This document shows positions 49,627 to 61,330 of a DNA stretch of 64,000 nt, one piece after another. How positions within the stretch are numbered: the first letter of the stretch is position 1; the number at the start of each line of letters is the position of its first letter. Both the position numbers and the translations under genes were made by a program. This DNA comes from Pantoea sp. 1.19. Its GTDB lineage: Bacteria; Pseudomonadota; Gammaproteobacteria; Enterobacterales; Enterobacteriaceae. The notes beneath the pieces are model-generated. The model was not told the DNA's origin. It searched no databases and worked only from the letters and a program-made list of their open reading frames with translations. The DNA is taken from NCBI RefSeq assembly GCF_001922585.1, contig NZ_MRBS01000005.1:172116-236115 (forward strand). Direction: 5' to 3'.

Positions 49627-50313
49627 ATGAAACAATTTTTGATTGCCCCTTCAATTCTGTCGGCAGATTTTGCGCGTCTGGGTGAAGACACCGCCAGAGC
49701 GCTGGCAGCGGGCGGGGACGTGGTGCACTTTGATGTGATGGATAATCACTACGTTCCCAATCTGACCATGGGGCCGATGGTGCTGAAAGCCCTGCGTGAT
49801 TTCGGTATTACCGCGCCTGTTGATGTGCACCTGATGGTCAAACCGGTCGATCGCCTGATTCCCGATTTTGCGAAAGCCGGTGCCAGCTATATCACCTTCC
49901 ATCCGGAGGCCTCTGAGCACATTGATCGCACATTGCAGCTGATCAAAGAGCACGGCTGTAAAGCGGGGCTGGTGCTCAACCCGGCGACGCCCCTGAACGT
50001 GCTGGATTACGTCATGGATAAGCTGGACGTGATCCTGCTGATGTCGGTCAACCCCGGCTTTGGCGGACAATCCTTTATCCCCGGCACCCTGAATAAGCTT
50101 CGCGATGTGCGCAAGCGGATTGATGCCAGCGGCTACGATATCCGTCTGGAAGTGGACGGCGGCGTGAAAGTAGAGAATATTGCCGAAATCGCCTCGGCCG
50201 GTGCCGATATGTTTGTTGCCGGCTCGGCTATCTTTGGTCAGCCGGACTATAAGACGGTGATTGATCATATGCGGACCGAGCTGGAGAAGTCACGTCATGG
50301 CGCCTTTCACTGA
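49627..50313 (+). CDS. rpe: Ribulose-phosphate 3-epimerase
   Basis: A 228-residue TIM-barrel enzyme interconverting ribulose-5-phosphate and xylulose-5-phosphate. The opening [15 protein letters not shown], the metal His in [27 protein letters not shown] and the phosphate-binding AGSAIFG are intact. It overlaps gph by 17 bp. Confidence 0.97.
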   Translation: MKQFLIAPSILSADFARLGEDTARALAAGGDVVHFDVMDNHYVPNLTMGPMVLKALRDFGITAPVDVHLMVKPVDRLIPDFAKAGASYITFHPEASEHIDRTLQLIKEHGCKAGLVLNPATPLNVLDYVMDKLDVILLMSVNPGFGGQSFIPGTLNKLRDVRKRIDASGYDIRLEVDGGVKVENIAEIASAGADMFVAGSAIFGQPDYKTVIDHMRTELEKSRHGAFH

Positions 50314-51013
50314 GTTACGTGCGCTGGCGTTTGATCTGGATGGGACGCTGGTCGATAGCGCGCCGGGACTGGCCGCCGCGGTCGATCTCGCACTGGCTGA
50401 GCAGCAACTGCCTCCCGCGGGTATCGCTCGGGTGGCCACCTGGATTGGCAACGGTGCTGACGTGATGATCGTCCGCGCGCTGAGCTGGGCCCTGGGGCGG
50501 GCACCGACCGCCGCCCAGGCGAATACCGCGCGCGCCAGCTTTGATCGGCATTACGCACAGACGGCCGCCGGTGGCAGCAGGCTGTTTCCCGGCGTGAAAA
50601 CCACGCTAACGACGCTGGCCGGGGCGGGCTGGCCGCTGGCGCTGGTCACCAATAAACCCACGCGGTTTGTCGCGCCGCTGCTGCACGATCTCGGCCTGAC
50701 CTCGCTGTTTACGCTGGCGATCGGCGGTGATGACGTGCCGGTGAAGAAGCCGCATCCGGCGCCCCTGTTTCTGGTGCTGGGCAGGTTGGGTCTGCTGCCG
50801 CGCGAACTGCTGTTCGTCGGTGACTCCCGTAATGATATTCAGGCGGCGCAGGCGGCGGGATGCCCCTGCGTTGGCCTGACCTATGGCTACAACTACGACG
50901 AACCGATTGCCGACAGTAGCCCCGACGTTATTTTTGATCACTTCAATCAGCTTTTGCCCGTCGTCGGGCAGTCATTATCAGGACAGAAAAATGAGCAAAC
51001 CCATCGTATTTAG
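50297..51013 (+). CDS. gph: Phosphoglycolate phosphatase
   Basis: A 238-residue HAD hydrolase that removes 2-phosphoglycolate, in E. coli mainly from repair of oxidised DNA ends. Motif I is [10 protein letters not shown], motif II LVTNKP, and motifs III/IV are KKPHP and [15 protein letters not shown] 50297 lies inside the rpe end; the gene end overlaps trpS by 23 bp. Somewhat shorter than E. coli Gph (252). Confidence 0.95.
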   Translation: MAPFTELRALAFDLDGTLVDSAPGLAAAVDLALAEQQLPPAGIARVATWIGNGADVMIVRALSWALGRAPTAAQANTARASFDRHYAQTAAGGSRLFPGVKTTLTTLAGAGWPLALVTNKPTRFVAPLLHDLGLTSLFTLAIGGDDVPVKKPHPAPLFLVLGRLGLLPRELLFVGDSRNDIQAAQAAGCPCVGLTYGYNYDEPIADSSPDVIFDHFNQLLPVVGQSLSGQKNEQTHRI

Positions 51014-51998
51014 TGGCGCACAGCCTTCAGGTGAACTGACCATTGGCAACTACATGGGGGCGCTGCGGCAGTGGGTACAGATGCAGGACGATTTCCACTG
51101 CATTTACTGTATCGTAGATCTGCACGCGGTCACCGTGCGACAAGATCCGGCGGCGCTGCGCAAGGCGACCCTGGATACGCTGGCGCTGTACCTGGCGTGC
51201 GGTATCGATCCCAACAAAAGCACCATTTTTGTCCAGTCACACGTGCCGGAGCATACCCAGCTGGGCTGGCTGCTGAACTGCTACACCTATTTTGGCGAGC
51301 TGAGCCGGATGACCCAGTTCAAAGACAAATCGGCGCGTTATGAAGAGAACATCAACGCCGGGCTGTTTGACTACCCGGTGCTGATGGCCGCGGATATTCT
51401 GCTGTATCAAACCCAGCAGGTGCCGGTTGGGGAAGATCAGAAGCAGCACCTTGAGCTGAGCCGCGACGTGGCGGCGCGCTTTAACGCCCTGTATGGCGAT
51501 ATCTTCACGGTGCCGGAGCCGTTCATTCCTACATCGGGCGCGCGCGTGATGTCGCTGTTGGAGCCGACGAAGAAAATGTCTAAGTCGGATGATAACCGCA
51601 ACAACGTCATCACCCTGCTGGAAGATCCGAAATCGGTAGTGAAGAAAATCAAACGCGCAGTGACCGACTCCGATGAGCCGCCGGTGGTGCGCTATGACCT
51701 GAAAGAGAAGGCCGGCGTATCCAATCTGCTGGATATTCTCTCCGGCGTGACCGGTAAACCGGTCAGCGAGCTGGAGAAATCCTTTGAAGGCAAGATGTAT
51801 GGCCACCTGAAAGGTGAAGTGGCCGATGCGGTATCCGAGATGCTGACCGGGCTGCAGACGAGATTTACGCAGTTTCGTAATGACGAGGCCTATCTGGAAT
51901 CCGTCATGCGCGACGGTGCAGCGAAAGCCCGCGCCCGGGCGCAGGAGACCCTGAAAAAGGTCTACGACGCCGTCGGATTCGTTGCCAGCCCGCTGTAA
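50991..51998 (+). CDS. trpS: Tryptophanyl-tRNA synthetase
   Basis: A 335-residue class Ic synthetase. The HIGH-like motif is in [13 protein letters not shown] and the KMSKS loop is [10 protein letters not shown] (about residue 195). ATG 50991 lies within the end of gph. The length fits E. coli TrpS (334). It ends the aroK-to-trpS series and is followed by a strong hairpin. Confidence 0.97.
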   Translation: MSKPIVFSGAQPSGELTIGNYMGALRQWVQMQDDFHCIYCIVDLHAVTVRQDPAALRKATLDTLALYLACGIDPNKSTIFVQSHVPEHTQLGWLLNCYTYFGELSRMTQFKDKSARYEENINAGLFDYPVLMAADILLYQTQQVPVGEDQKQHLELSRDVAARFNALYGDIFTVPEPFIPTSGARVMSLLEPTKKMSKSDDNRNNVITLLEDPKSVVKKIKRAVTDSDEPPVVRYDLKEKAGVSNLLDILSGVTGKPVSELEKSFEGKMYGHLKGEVADAVSEMLTGLQTRFTQFRNDEAYLESVMRDGAAKARARAQETLKKVYDAVGFVASPL

Positions 51999-52005
51999 CC
52001 CCGCT

Positions 52006-52045
52006 CACCGCACGTGACGTCGCTGGGCAGACGTCGCGCGCGGTG
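52006..52045 (+). terminator. Long hairpin after trpS
   Basis: Arms 52006-52021 and 52030-52045 pair over 16 bp with one mismatch and one wobble, with an eight-base loop. No T-run follows. Probable end of the trpS transcript. Confidence 0.6.
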
Positions 52046-52134
52046 TATTCCCCCACCGCGGCGTTTCTCTGCGGCATGGCTCGTTAACCTGTGCTAGCGT
52101 GAAGGCAACGACTGCCGTTCTGCTGGAGGTTACG

Positions 52135-53418
52135 ATGCCACACCCGCCCGTTCACTGGATTCATCACGCCCGCTTTCCCGGACGGGAAGGCCTATGGCAA
52201 CTGGCCATCCGCGATGGCCTAATTACGCATATTGGCCCGCAGCCGAAGGGCGCCGCGCAGGCGGATAGCCTTGATGCCGAAGGGGGGCTGGTGCTGCCGC
52301 CCTTCGTTGAGCCGCATATTCATCTGGATACCACCCAAACTGCCGGTGAGCCGGCATGGAACCAGTCCGGTACGCTGTTTGAAGGCATTGAGCGCTGGGC
52401 CGATCGCAAGGCGCAGCTCAGCCACGAGGATGTGAAAACCCGGGCGATGCAGACCCTGCGCTGGCAGATTGCCAATGGTATCCAGCATGTGCGAACCCAC
52501 GTCGATGTCTCCGATCCCACGCTGACGGCGCTGAAGGCGATGCTGGAGGTGAAGGAGGCGGTCGCACCGTGGATAGCGCTGCAGATAGTCGCCTTTCCGC
52601 AGGAGGGAATTCTCTCTTATCCCGACGGTGCCGCCCTGCTGGAGGAAGCGCTGCGGCTGGGCGCTGACGCGGTGGGCGCAATCCCGCACTTTGAGTTTAC
52701 CCGTGAGTACGGCGTTGAATCCCTGCATATTGCGTTTGCGCTGGCGCAAAAATACCAGCGTCTGGTAGACGTGCACTGCGATGAGATTGATGATGAGCAG
52801 TCGCGCTTCGTTGAAACCGTCGCGGCGCTGGCGCTGCGAGAGGGGATGGGCGCGCGGGTTACCGCCAGCCATACTACGGCGATGCACAGCTATAACGGTG
52901 CTTACACCTCGCGCCTGTTTCGCCTGCTGAAACTCTCCGGCATCAACTTTGTCGCCAATCCGCTGGTGAACATTCATCTGCAGGGACGTTTTGATGACTA
53001 TCCCAAACGGCGCGGTATTACCCGCGTGAAGGAGATGCTGGCGGCCGGAATTAACGTCTGCTTTGGCCATGATGACGTCTTTGACCCTTGGTATCCGCTG
53101 GGGACGGCCAATATGTTGCAGGTGCTGCATATGGGGCTGCACGTCTGTCAGCTGATGGGCTATGAACAGATCGATAGCGGATTGGATTTGATTAGCCGCA
53201 ACAGCGCCCGCACCCTGAATCTGACGGACTATGGGGTGGAAGCGGGACGCCCGGCCAGCCTGATCGTTCTGCCTGCCATCAGCGGATTTGATGCGGTACG
53301 CCGCCAGGTGCCGGTGCGCTGGTCGCTGCGGAACGGGCGGGTGATTGCCGCCACGGAGCCGGCGCAAACGCGTATCTGGCTGGCGCAGGAGGAGCGGGTC
53401 GATTTCAGCCGCCCGTAG
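52135..53418 (+). CDS. codA: Cytosine deaminase (CodA)
   Basis: A 427-residue amidohydrolase converting cytosine to uracil and ammonia, or isoguanine to xanthine. The metal ligands His61 and His63 are in [21 protein letters not shown] supplies the next His and proton-shuttle Glu, and GHDDVFDPW the Asp. The length and nearly all motifs equal E. coli CodA. ATG 52135 follows GGAGGT; a GTG 36 bases upstream has no ribosome site. In E. coli it is paired with the permease codB elsewhere; here it stands alone between trpS and tsgA. Confidence 0.94.
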   Translation: MPHPPVHWIHHARFPGREGLWQLAIRDGLITHIGPQPKGAAQADSLDAEGGLVLPPFVEPHIHLDTTQTAGEPAWNQSGTLFEGIERWADRKAQLSHEDVKTRAMQTLRWQIANGIQHVRTHVDVSDPTLTALKAMLEVKEAVAPWIALQIVAFPQEGILSYPDGAALLEEALRLGADAVGAIPHFEFTREYGVESLHIAFALAQKYQRLVDVHCDEIDDEQSRFVETVAALALREGMGARVTASHTTAMHSYNGAYTSRLFRLLKLSGINFVANPLVNIHLQGRFDDYPKRRGITRVKEMLAAGINVCFGHDDVFDPWYPLGTANMLQVLHMGLHVCQLMGYEQIDSGLDLISRNSARTLNLTDYGVEAGRPASLIVLPAISGFDAVRRQVPVRWSLRNGRVIAATEPAQTRIWLAQEERVDFSRP

Positions 53419-53435
53419 CGTTCACTCCGGGCGGC
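53408..53435. terminator. Hairpin at the codA-tsgA convergence
   Basis: An 8-bp stem (53408-53415 with 53428-53435) overlaps the codA stop codon and fills the 24-bp gap. It may act on both genes; no T-run is present. Confidence 0.45.
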
Positions 53436-53442
53436 GGGCCTG

Positions 53443-54621
53443 TCAGGCCGCTGCGTGGCGGCGATGTTTGGTGACAAAGCCCAGCAGTACGCACATCACA
53501 AAGACCACCGCGTACAGCCCGTTCGCCGTCATGAGCGCCGCGTGAGCGCCGGCTTTTTCAACGATCGGTCCGGTGACGACGAAAGTCAGCATGGTGCCGA
53601 TGGTACCGCAGGTCAGGATACAGTTAACCAGCTTCGGAGAGCTTACCCGGGTTTGCAGCGAGCCCAGGGTGATGATGGTGGTGTAAATCGCGCTGGAGCT
53701 GAAGCCGAGCAGCATGATGACCCACTTCAGCTGGCTGGCATCGCGATCGCTTACGAACCAGTACATCAGCAGCGTGGCGGCGCCGGTCAGCACCATCAGA
53801 ATGCGCTGCAAATCAAAGAAGCGCAGCACCAGGCTAAATACCCACATACCGACCATATAGGCCATCCAGAAGTTGCCAACCAGGCCACCGGCCTGCTGCA
53901 GCGTCATCCCGAGGCTGCGGGTGGCGTATTCCGGCACCCAACCAATGAAGCCGAGCTGGCCGAGGATATAGCAGAGGGCGGCGATGGAGAGGAACAGCAC
54001 GCCCGGGCCCCACTTCTCTCGCGGCTGCGCCACGGCGGCCTGCGGCGCGCTTTTGCCCAGCGCCGGGAAGGTGATAAACAGGGTCAGGATGAAAATCGCC
54101 AGATAGATGACGCCGATGCAGACATAGACCCAGTACCAAGGCAAATGGCGCGCCAGCAGCGCTGCGGCAATGATCGGGAAGACGGTGCCGGCCATGCTGA
54201 AGAAGGAGTCGGTAAACAGCAGGTAGGCGCCGCGTTTACGTCCCTCATACAGATGGGTAATTAAAAAGGTACCGATCGACATGGTGATGCCGCTGACCAC
54301 GCCAAAGACAAACATACAGAGAGAGAAGACCGCCAGGCTGTGGCTGCCCATCAGTGCAACCAGCGCGGCCAGCATCAGGACAAAGCCAAAAATCAGCTGA
54401 CGCTTCAGCGGAATCAGCTCCATCAGCCAGGCGTTCAGGAAGATGGCAATCAGAATGCCGCTGTTGAGAAAGGTAAAGGTATTGCTCATTTGCGAGACCG
54501 GCAGTGAGAACCAGGCGGCAATGTCGCCCATGACCATGCCGGTGACAATGACCAGCGCGCCGGTAAGCGCATAAGAGAGGAAGCTGACCCAAGTGAGGCC
54601 GATGCGGTTGAAGTTGGTCAT
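53443..54621 (-). CDS. tsgA: MFS transporter TsgA
   Basis: A 392-residue major facilitator protein with about 12 helices, starting [20 protein letters not shown] as in E. coli TsgA (393). The substrate is not known. Between the two halves lies a polar loop ([17 protein letters not shown]). It is divergent from ppiA; in E. coli the nir genes lie on its other side, but here codA does. Confidence 0.93.
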   Translation of the reverse strand: MTNFNRIGLTWVSFLSYALTGALVIVTGMVMGDIAAWFSLPVSQMSNTFTFLNSGILIAIFLNAWLMELIPLKRQLIFGFVLMLAALVALMGSHSLAVFSLCMFVFGVVSGITMSIGTFLITHLYEGRKRGAYLLFTDSFFSMAGTVFPIIAAALLARHLPWYWVYVCIGVIYLAIFILTLFITFPALGKSAPQAAVAQPREKWGPGVLFLSIAALCYILGQLGFIGWVPEYATRSLGMTLQQAGGLVGNFWMAYMVGMWVFSLVLRFFDLQRILMVLTGAATLLMYWFVSDRDASQLKWVIMLLGFSSSAIYTTIITLGSLQTRVSSPKLVNCILTCGTIGTMLTFVVTGPIVEKAGAHAALMTANGLYAVVFVMCVLLGFVTKHRRHAAA

Positions 54622-54733
54622 CTTGTACCTGTAGTGAGAAAAACGTGCGTTGCGAGAATGGTGCCCGAAAATTCTACCGATAATCGTGATTCAGACCTAT
54701 TTATTGTGAAACACATTTGTCAGGATTCATGCG

Positions 54734-54755
54734 AAATGTGATAAGTATCACTAAA
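54734..54755. promoter_or_regulatory. CRP-binding site in the tsgA-ppiA region
   Basis: TGTGA-TAAGTA-TCACT (54737-54752) within an AAA...AAA frame fits the 22-bp cAMP-CRP consensus well. E. coli ppiA is known to be under CRP and CytR control, so this site is expected to act on ppiA and possibly tsgA. Confidence 0.75.
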
Positions 54756-54897
54756 ATTGCCCAAGCCGCGCGATCGGGTCTTCATAATCTGTAACATCGT
54801 CGCAAGGTAAAAAAAGGTAAAAGGCTGGCTCTTATATAACAGCCTCTTTACAATTAATGGCTATTTCGGGCTATTGCCATTCAGAAAGGAACACTTC

Positions 54898-55470
54898 ATG
54901 TTGAAACGTACTTTGACCGCGGTCGTGGCCGCTCTGGCTTTCTCCGCCGTTTCACTCCCGGCCAGCGCGGCGAAAGGCGATCCCCACGTGCTGCTGACCA
55001 CGTCTGCCGGCAACATCGAGCTGGAGCTGAACAGCCAGAAAGCTCCGGTAAGCGTGAAAAATTTTGTGGATTACGTGAACAACGGTTTCTATAACAACAC
55101 CACGTTCCACCGCGTGATCCCCGGATTTATGATTCAGGGCGGCGGCTTCACCACGGATATGCAGCAAAAGCCCACCGGTGCGCCGATCAAAAACGAGGCC
55201 GATAATGGTCTGCTGAATAAGCGCGGCACCATCTCGATGGCGCGTACCGCTGAAAAAGACAGCGCCACCAGTCAGTTCTTTATCAACGTGGCGGATAACG
55301 CGTTTCTCGACCACGGCCAGCGTGACTTTGGCTACGCTGTGTTTGGTAAAGTGGTAAAAGGCATGGACGTGGCGGACAAGATTGCCCAGACTCAGACGCA
55401 AAACGTCGGGCCGTTCCAGAATGTGCCGGTGAAACCGATCGTGATTCTCTCTGCGAAAGTCCTGCCCTGA
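54898..55470 (+). CDS. ppiA: Periplasmic peptidyl-prolyl isomerase A (cyclophilin)
   Basis: A 190-residue cyclophilin with a signal peptide ([18 protein letters not shown], cleavage after ASA). The catalytic Arg lies in [15 protein letters not shown] and the binding segment in [19 protein letters not shown] precedes ATG 54898. The length equals E. coli PpiA. Confidence 0.96.
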   Translation: MLKRTLTAVVAALAFSAVSLPASAAKGDPHVLLTTSAGNIELELNSQKAPVSVKNFVDYVNNGFYNNTTFHRVIPGFMIQGGGFTTDMQQKPTGAPIKNEADNGLLNKRGTISMARTAEKDSATSQFFINVADNAFLDHGQRDFGYAVFGKVVKGMDVADKIAQTQTQNVGPFQNVPVKPIVILSAKVLP

Positions 55471-55577
55471 TCCTCCCGCCGCGTCTTATCGGGCGCGGCA
55501 GCGTCTCCCCCTCTCCGGCAAAATCGTCATGGCTCATTATACTAAGGGCTACACTCCGAAAATACCGGGAGGCACCG

Positions 55578-55748
55578 ATGGCCCGAACTCTGACCGACAA
55601 ACAGAAAGCGACGCTGTGGCAACAGCGTCGCATGCACAGTTTCCAGGCCAGCTGCCGGCTGGATGGGATCAGTATTGTACCGGTGACGCTGGATGACGCG
55701 GCGCTCCCGGCCCGCCTGATGGCGTTAAGGAGGCACTATGAGCGCTAA
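55578..55748 (+). CDS. yhfG: Fic antitoxin-like small protein YhfG
   Basis: A 56-residue protein (MARTLTDKQKATLWQQRR...ALRRHYER) matching E. coli YhfG over its whole length. YhfG is encoded just before fic and resembles class I Fic antitoxins, whose helix places an inhibitory Glu (S/T-xxx-E-G/N) into the Fic ATP pocket. Here the segment is S25-CRL-D29-G30, with Asp where E. coli has Glu (SRRLEG). GGGAGG precedes the ATG. It overlaps fic by 11 bp. Confidence 0.85.
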   Translation: MARTLTDKQKATLWQQRRMHSFQASCRLDGISIVPVTLDDAALPARLMALRRHYER

Positions 55749-56337
55749 TGCGATGAGTGCGCACGATCCTTACTACTGGCAGGACATTCAGGTTTTAAAA
55801 AATCGCCTGAATATCCGTGAGGCGCAGCGGCTGGCGGAAGCGGAGGGCGCATTAACCACGCTGCGCCTTGCCCAGCTGCCCCTCGGTCCGCTGGAGCCGG
55901 GGCTGCCCCATTTGTGCGCCATTCACCGGGCGCTGTTTCAGGATCTTTACGACTGGGCCGGCAAAATGCGGCAGGTAGACCTCTACCTCGACGATACGCC
56001 GTTTTGTCATTTTGAGTATCTGGAGAAGCAGGGTAATACACTGATGCGCCAGCTGGCCGACGAGGGATACCTGGCCGGGCTGCCCGTGGAAAAACTGGCC
56101 GCCCGACTGGCCCACTATTACTGCGAGCTGAATATGCTGCATCCGTTCCGCGATGGAAACGGCCGCGCGCTGCGCATTTTTGTTGAGCAGCTGCTGATCC
56201 ATCGCGGTTACCAGGTGGACTGGGCACCTATCGAACGCAGCGACTGGATCGCCGCCAATCGCGCCGGAGCCAGCGGCGATCTCAGCGGATTAACCGGCCT
56301 CTTTCGCAAAGTGGTGAGTGAGCTGGAGTCCGCGTAG
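55738..56337 (+). CDS. fic: Fic-domain protein (AMP transferase)
   Basis: A 199-residue class I Fic protein. The active-site motif is complete: HPFRDGNGR at residues 135-143, with the catalytic His, metal-binding Asp and phosphate-binding Arg. E. coli K-12 Fic has a degraded version (HPFRVGSGL), so this enzyme is more likely to be able to transfer AMP to target proteins. The flap TPFCHFEYL is conserved. The ATG lies inside yhfG after AAGGAGG, so antitoxin and toxin are coupled. Targets are unknown. Confidence 0.93.
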   Translation: MSANAMSAHDPYYWQDIQVLKNRLNIREAQRLAEAEGALTTLRLAQLPLGPLEPGLPHLCAIHRALFQDLYDWAGKMRQVDLYLDDTPFCHFEYLEKQGNTLMRQLADEGYLAGLPVEKLAARLAHYYCELNMLHPFRDGNGRALRIFVEQLLIHRGYQVDWAPIERSDWIAANRAGASGDLSGLTGLFRKVVSELESA

Positions 56338-56368
56338 AATAGCGGCCTGGCGTCTTTTCGGATTTCCC

Positions 56369-56953
56369 ATGCTGCTGATTATTGATAACTACGACTCTTT
56401 CACCTGGAATCTCTACCAGTACTTTTGTGAGCTGGGCGCTACGGTGCGCGTGGTGCGCAACGATGAAATCGCGCTGGCCGCCATCGAGGCCCTCGCCCCC
56501 AGTCATCTGGTGATTTCGCCCGGCCCTTGTACGCCGAACGAATCGGGCATTTCGCTGGCGGCTATTCGCCACTTCGCCGGGCGCATCCCGATCCTCGGCG
56601 TCTGTTTGGGGCACCAGGCTATCGCACAGGTTTTCGGTGGTGAGGTGGTGCGCGCGCGCGAGGTGATGCACGGCAAAGTGTCGCCGGTGGTTCATACCGG
56701 TCGCGGCGTGTTTCGCGGCCTGAATCAGCCGCTGAATGTGACCCGCTATCACTCCCTGATTGTGGCGCGAGACTCCCTGCCCGCAGAGTTTGACGTGACG
56801 GCCTGGACCGTGCGTGATGGCGAGCCGGATGAAATCATGGGCTTTCGTCATCGCACGCTGCCGCTGGAAGGTGTGCAGTTTCACCCCGAAAGTATCCTCA
56901 GTGAACAGGGGCACCAGCTGCTGGCAAATTTCCTTCATCGTGAATTGATTTGA
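56369..56953 (+). CDS. pabA: Aminodeoxychorismate synthase, glutamine amidotransferase subunit
   Basis: A 194-residue class I amidotransferase that supplies ammonia to PabB for p-aminobenzoate, a folate precursor. The catalytic Cys is in GVCLGHQ; His and Glu are in QFHPES. The start [14 protein letters not shown] is characteristic, but the ribosome site is weak. It follows fic by 31 bp, as in E. coli. Confidence 0.95.
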   Translation: MLLIIDNYDSFTWNLYQYFCELGATVRVVRNDEIALAAIEALAPSHLVISPGPCTPNESGISLAAIRHFAGRIPILGVCLGHQAIAQVFGGEVVRAREVMHGKVSPVVHTGRGVFRGLNQPLNVTRYHSLIVARDSLPAEFDVTAWTVRDGEPDEIMGFRHRTLPLEGVQFHPESILSEQGHQLLANFLHRELI

Positions 56954-56997
56954 TTTTTTATGCATATTTGTTGATTATATTTTCACATCAGCGGTAG

Positions 56998-58242
<1,245 letters not shown>

Positions 58243-58245
58243 GAC

Positions 58246-60333
58246 TCAGGCCTGGGGACGACGGCGCAGCGTGCGCTTGAGCCAGCTGCCGTGATGAGGC
58301 CGCTGGCTCCACGCCAGTGACGAGATGGTGTGCATGGCGCTGAGGTGGCTAAGGATGCGCTTAACGTGTCGCTCCATGATGGTCATCGGTCCTTCATTCA
58401 CGTCCGGTCGCGTATCCAGCACGCTGCTGCTGTTGCCACCGGCACCATCGTATTCCAGGCGCTGCTGGCAGCGCTGCAGCGCGATTTCGCACGATTGCAG
58501 ATAGCCTTCTGCCAGCCGCGGCGTCAGCATGGTATGTTCGCGCGCCAGGATGGTCATCGCGTTGATGTGCTCGACGATATACTGACTGTGGGTGACCCAC
58601 AGTCGCATGTCCTTCAAATAGTTAGCATCAAAGCCAGGCTCCTGCATCGCCTGATTGAGCGAGTTGAACAGGGCATTATGCGCCTGATTCACCCGGATGC
58701 GCTGATACGCCAGTTTTACCGGGTCGTGATCGTCGCTGAGCAGCAGCTGCAGTGCTTCCTGGTCTGCCTCCAGCGCGTCGTGGGCGTTCTGTCGCAGCAG
58801 GCCACTCTGCCACTGCGGCCACAGCCAGATCATGCCGCCAAAGGCAATCACGCAGCCCATCACCGTATCCAGCAGCCGCGGCAGCAAAAACTGTGCGCCG
58901 TTCAGCGTCAGCAGCTGCAGGGTGTAGACTGCCGTCACGGTAAAGCCGATGGTGGCCCAGCCATAATACTGGCGAATGAACAGGTAGCTTATCAGCGTGA
59001 TCGCCAGCATGAGCATCAGTACCCAACTCTCCGGCACCTGCAGGCGCAGCGTGACGGCGGCGACGATCAAGCCGGCCAGCGTGCCCAGTGCGCGGTGCTG
59101 GATACGCACGCGGGTGGCGCGGTAGCCGTTCTGGCTGACAAACATTACCGTCATTAGAATCCAGTACGGTTTGGGAATATCAAACAGTTGCGCCAGCTGG
59201 CTGGCCACGGCCAGCATGACCGCAAAGCGCGCCGCGGTGCGCAGCGCCGTCGATTTCAGGTTCAGGTAGCTTCTTAGCGCCGGCAACAGCGGCAGGCGGC
59301 GCTGGCGGTCCGCCATCAGATCGCGCTGGAACAGCGGCCGCTGGGTTTTTAACACCCGGGCGATGCGGCTGAAGTGGTAGTAGCAGAAGCTGCCAACCGG
59401 ATTATCGTCGTGCTGGCGCGCAATCTTTTCCAGCGCCTGCAGCGGCTTATCCATCTCAAAGCGCGGCGGAAACTTATGATAGAGGATGTCATCCGCCAGT
59501 TCGCGCAGGCGCGCCGCAATGGTGCGGGCATTCCAGCGGATCACCGCCTCGGCGTGGCTGCGCTCCACCAGCCGCTGCACTTCGTCAGGCTGATGCAGGC
59601 TGACCGAGATATGTTCCTGCAGATCCAGCGCCACCTGAAAGGCGCGGGTGAGCCGCTTATAGTGCGTATCGCGGTTGGCTGCCAGCATGTGCATTTGCTG
59701 ATAGCAGAGGGTAATTAAGTCCACCACCTTTTGCTGCCGGGCCAGCAGCGGCGGCAGGGCTTTTTCCGGATCGGTCAGGTCGGTGAGCAGGCTGTATTTG
59801 GCTTCGCAATAGTCCGCCAGCTCGTGATAGAGCAGGCTCAGCGTTTCGCGCATCGGCTGCTCTTTCCAGAGCCAAAACCAGAACCAGTTGAACAGCCCGT
59901 ACCAAATGGTGCCGAGGATATAGAGCAGCGGTGCTTCCCACACCGGGGCACGACCAATCAGGCTCAGGGTAAAAATGGCGGCGATCAGCGAGGCGGGCAG
60001 CAGGCGGGCGTGCAGTGCGCCAATTTCGCCAGTCACGCCAAGTAGCATCGCCATCATAAACAAAATCGCCGGCAGCGGGAGCTGTTCGGCGGTTAGCCAC
60101 TGCATCAGCAGGCTGCTAAACGCAAACAGGCAGCCTCCGACGATCAGGCGTTTAAAAAAGCGTTTGTGTGGGGTATCGAGGCCGGCAATGTTACAACAGG
60201 CGGGGACCAGTGAGAACAGCAGCCCTTTTTGCAGATCGCCCAGCAGCCAGCCTGCCGCCACTGGCAGGCACAGCACCAGCGTTTGGCGCAGAGCGTAGTT
60301 GACTTCCGGGTGATAGATAATTCGGCGCCACAT
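58246..60333 (-). CDS. yhfK: YccS/YhfK family inner-membrane protein
   Basis: A 695-residue membrane protein with two hydrophobic blocks (about 15-160 and 390-510), each followed by a cytoplasmic helical part, as in the FUSC/YccS/YhfK family. Relatives include aromatic acid exporters, but no function is fixed for YhfK. Its stop is three bases from the argD stop (convergent). It lies downstream of crp on the minus strand. Confidence 0.92.
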   Translation of the reverse strand: MWRRIIYHPEVNYALRQTLVLCLPVAAGWLLGDLQKGLLFSLVPACCNIAGLDTPHKRFFKRLIVGGCLFAFSSLLMQWLTAEQLPLPAILFMMAMLLGVTGEIGALHARLLPASLIAAIFTLSLIGRAPVWEAPLLYILGTIWYGLFNWFWFWLWKEQPMRETLSLLYHELADYCEAKYSLLTDLTDPEKALPPLLARQQKVVDLITLCYQQMHMLAANRDTHYKRLTRAFQVALDLQEHISVSLHQPDEVQRLVERSHAEAVIRWNARTIAARLRELADDILYHKFPPRFEMDKPLQALEKIARQHDDNPVGSFCYYHFSRIARVLKTQRPLFQRDLMADRQRRLPLLPALRSYLNLKSTALRTAARFAVMLAVASQLAQLFDIPKPYWILMTVMFVSQNGYRATRVRIQHRALGTLAGLIVAAVTLRLQVPESWVLMLMLAITLISYLFIRQYYGWATIGFTVTAVYTLQLLTLNGAQFLLPRLLDTVMGCVIAFGGMIWLWPQWQSGLLRQNAHDALEADQEALQLLLSDDHDPVKLAYQRIRVNQAHNALFNSLNQAMQEPGFDANYLKDMRLWVTHSQYIVEHINAMTILAREHTMLTPRLAEGYLQSCEIALQRCQQRLEYDGAGGNSSSVLDTRPDVNEGPMTIMERHVKRILSHLSAMHTISSLAWSQRPHHGSWLKRTLRRRPQA

Positions 60334-60354
60334 GGTGCATCAGCCGTAGAACAG

Positions 60355-60378
60355 GGCGCGACGGCGAGCCGTCGCGCC
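60355..60378 (-). terminator. Hairpin after crp
   Basis: An 11-base arm (60355-60365) and its exact complement (60368-60378) form a stem just past crp on the minus strand. There is no T-run, so partial read-through into yhfK is possible. Confidence 0.55.
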
Positions 60379-60389
60379 GCAGAGCAGAA

Positions 60390-61022
60390 TTAACGCGTAC
60401 CGTAGACCACGATGGTTTTACCGTGGGCGGAAATCAGATTCTGATCTTCCAGCATTTTCAGAATACGGCCAACGGTCTCGCGGGAACAGCCGACGATTTG
60501 GCCAATTTCCTGCCGGGTGATTTTAATCTGCATTCCATCCGGGTGGGTCATGGCATCCGGTTGTTTTGCCAGATTCAGCAGCGTCTGCGCGATGCGTCCG
60601 GTCACGTCCAGGAAGGCGAGGTTACCCACTTTTTCCGACGTGACCTGCAGGCGACGCGCCATTTGCGCGGAGAGGCGCATCAGGATATCGGGATTGACCT
60701 GAATCAGCTGGCGGAATTTTTTATAGGAGATCTCCGCCACTTCACAGGCGGTTTTCGCCCGCACCCAGGCACTGCGCTCCTGACCCTCTTCAAACAGGCC
60801 AAGTTCGCCAATGAAGTCCCCCTGATTAAGATAAGAGAGGATCATCTCTTTGCCTTCCTCATCCTTAATCAACACGGCGACTGAACCTTTGACGATATAG
60901 TAGAGCGTTTCGGCTTTTTCACCCTGGTGAATCAGGGTGCTTTTGGATGGATATTTGTGAATATGGCAATGTGACAGGAACCATTCCAGTGTAGGGTCTG
61001 TTTGCGGTTTGCCGAGAACCAT
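60390..61022 (-). CDS. crp: cAMP receptor protein CRP
   Basis: A 210-residue global regulator, the same length as in E. coli and nearly identical in sequence by eye. The cAMP pocket has [18 protein letters not shown] (with Glu and Arg-Ser ligands), and the recognition helix is in [15 protein letters not shown]. Activating-region residues around [13 protein letters not shown] are kept. It would read the CRP site at 54734 among many others. Confidence 0.98.
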
Positions 61023-61330
61023 TCGCTGTTATCCTCTTATTGTAATCGTGCCCTAAATCAGGGGGATACCCCGTCAGGCGTTGAAATAATCAAGCGTTTC
61101 CTGCAGGAAATGACGCGGGCCTCTGGGGTGGCAAGGCTCTTCGTGTCGTCCTGTTTTTTTTATCGTGCGGCAAGCGCAGACAAAAATTATTACAGCCATG
61201 GTTGTAGCACAGCTTTCTCTGAGTGTCTCCTGTTGTCTCGCTTCAGCACCCGCAGGGCGGGTCGCAATTGCCGTTTTTTACCAGAAAGCGTAGTCTGAAC
61301 CGGGATCAAAGCCGCGTTGAGGAGAGAATC
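61023..61330. other. crp-yhfA divergent promoter region
   Basis: 308 bp between divergent genes. It should carry the crp promoter and its autoregulatory sites, but no CRP site fits well by eye. No coding frame was supported. Confidence 0.5.

Noticed and set aside
52219-53367. A 382-codon open frame on the minus strand
   Set aside because: It is the shadow of codA, whose plus-strand product has all active-site residues.
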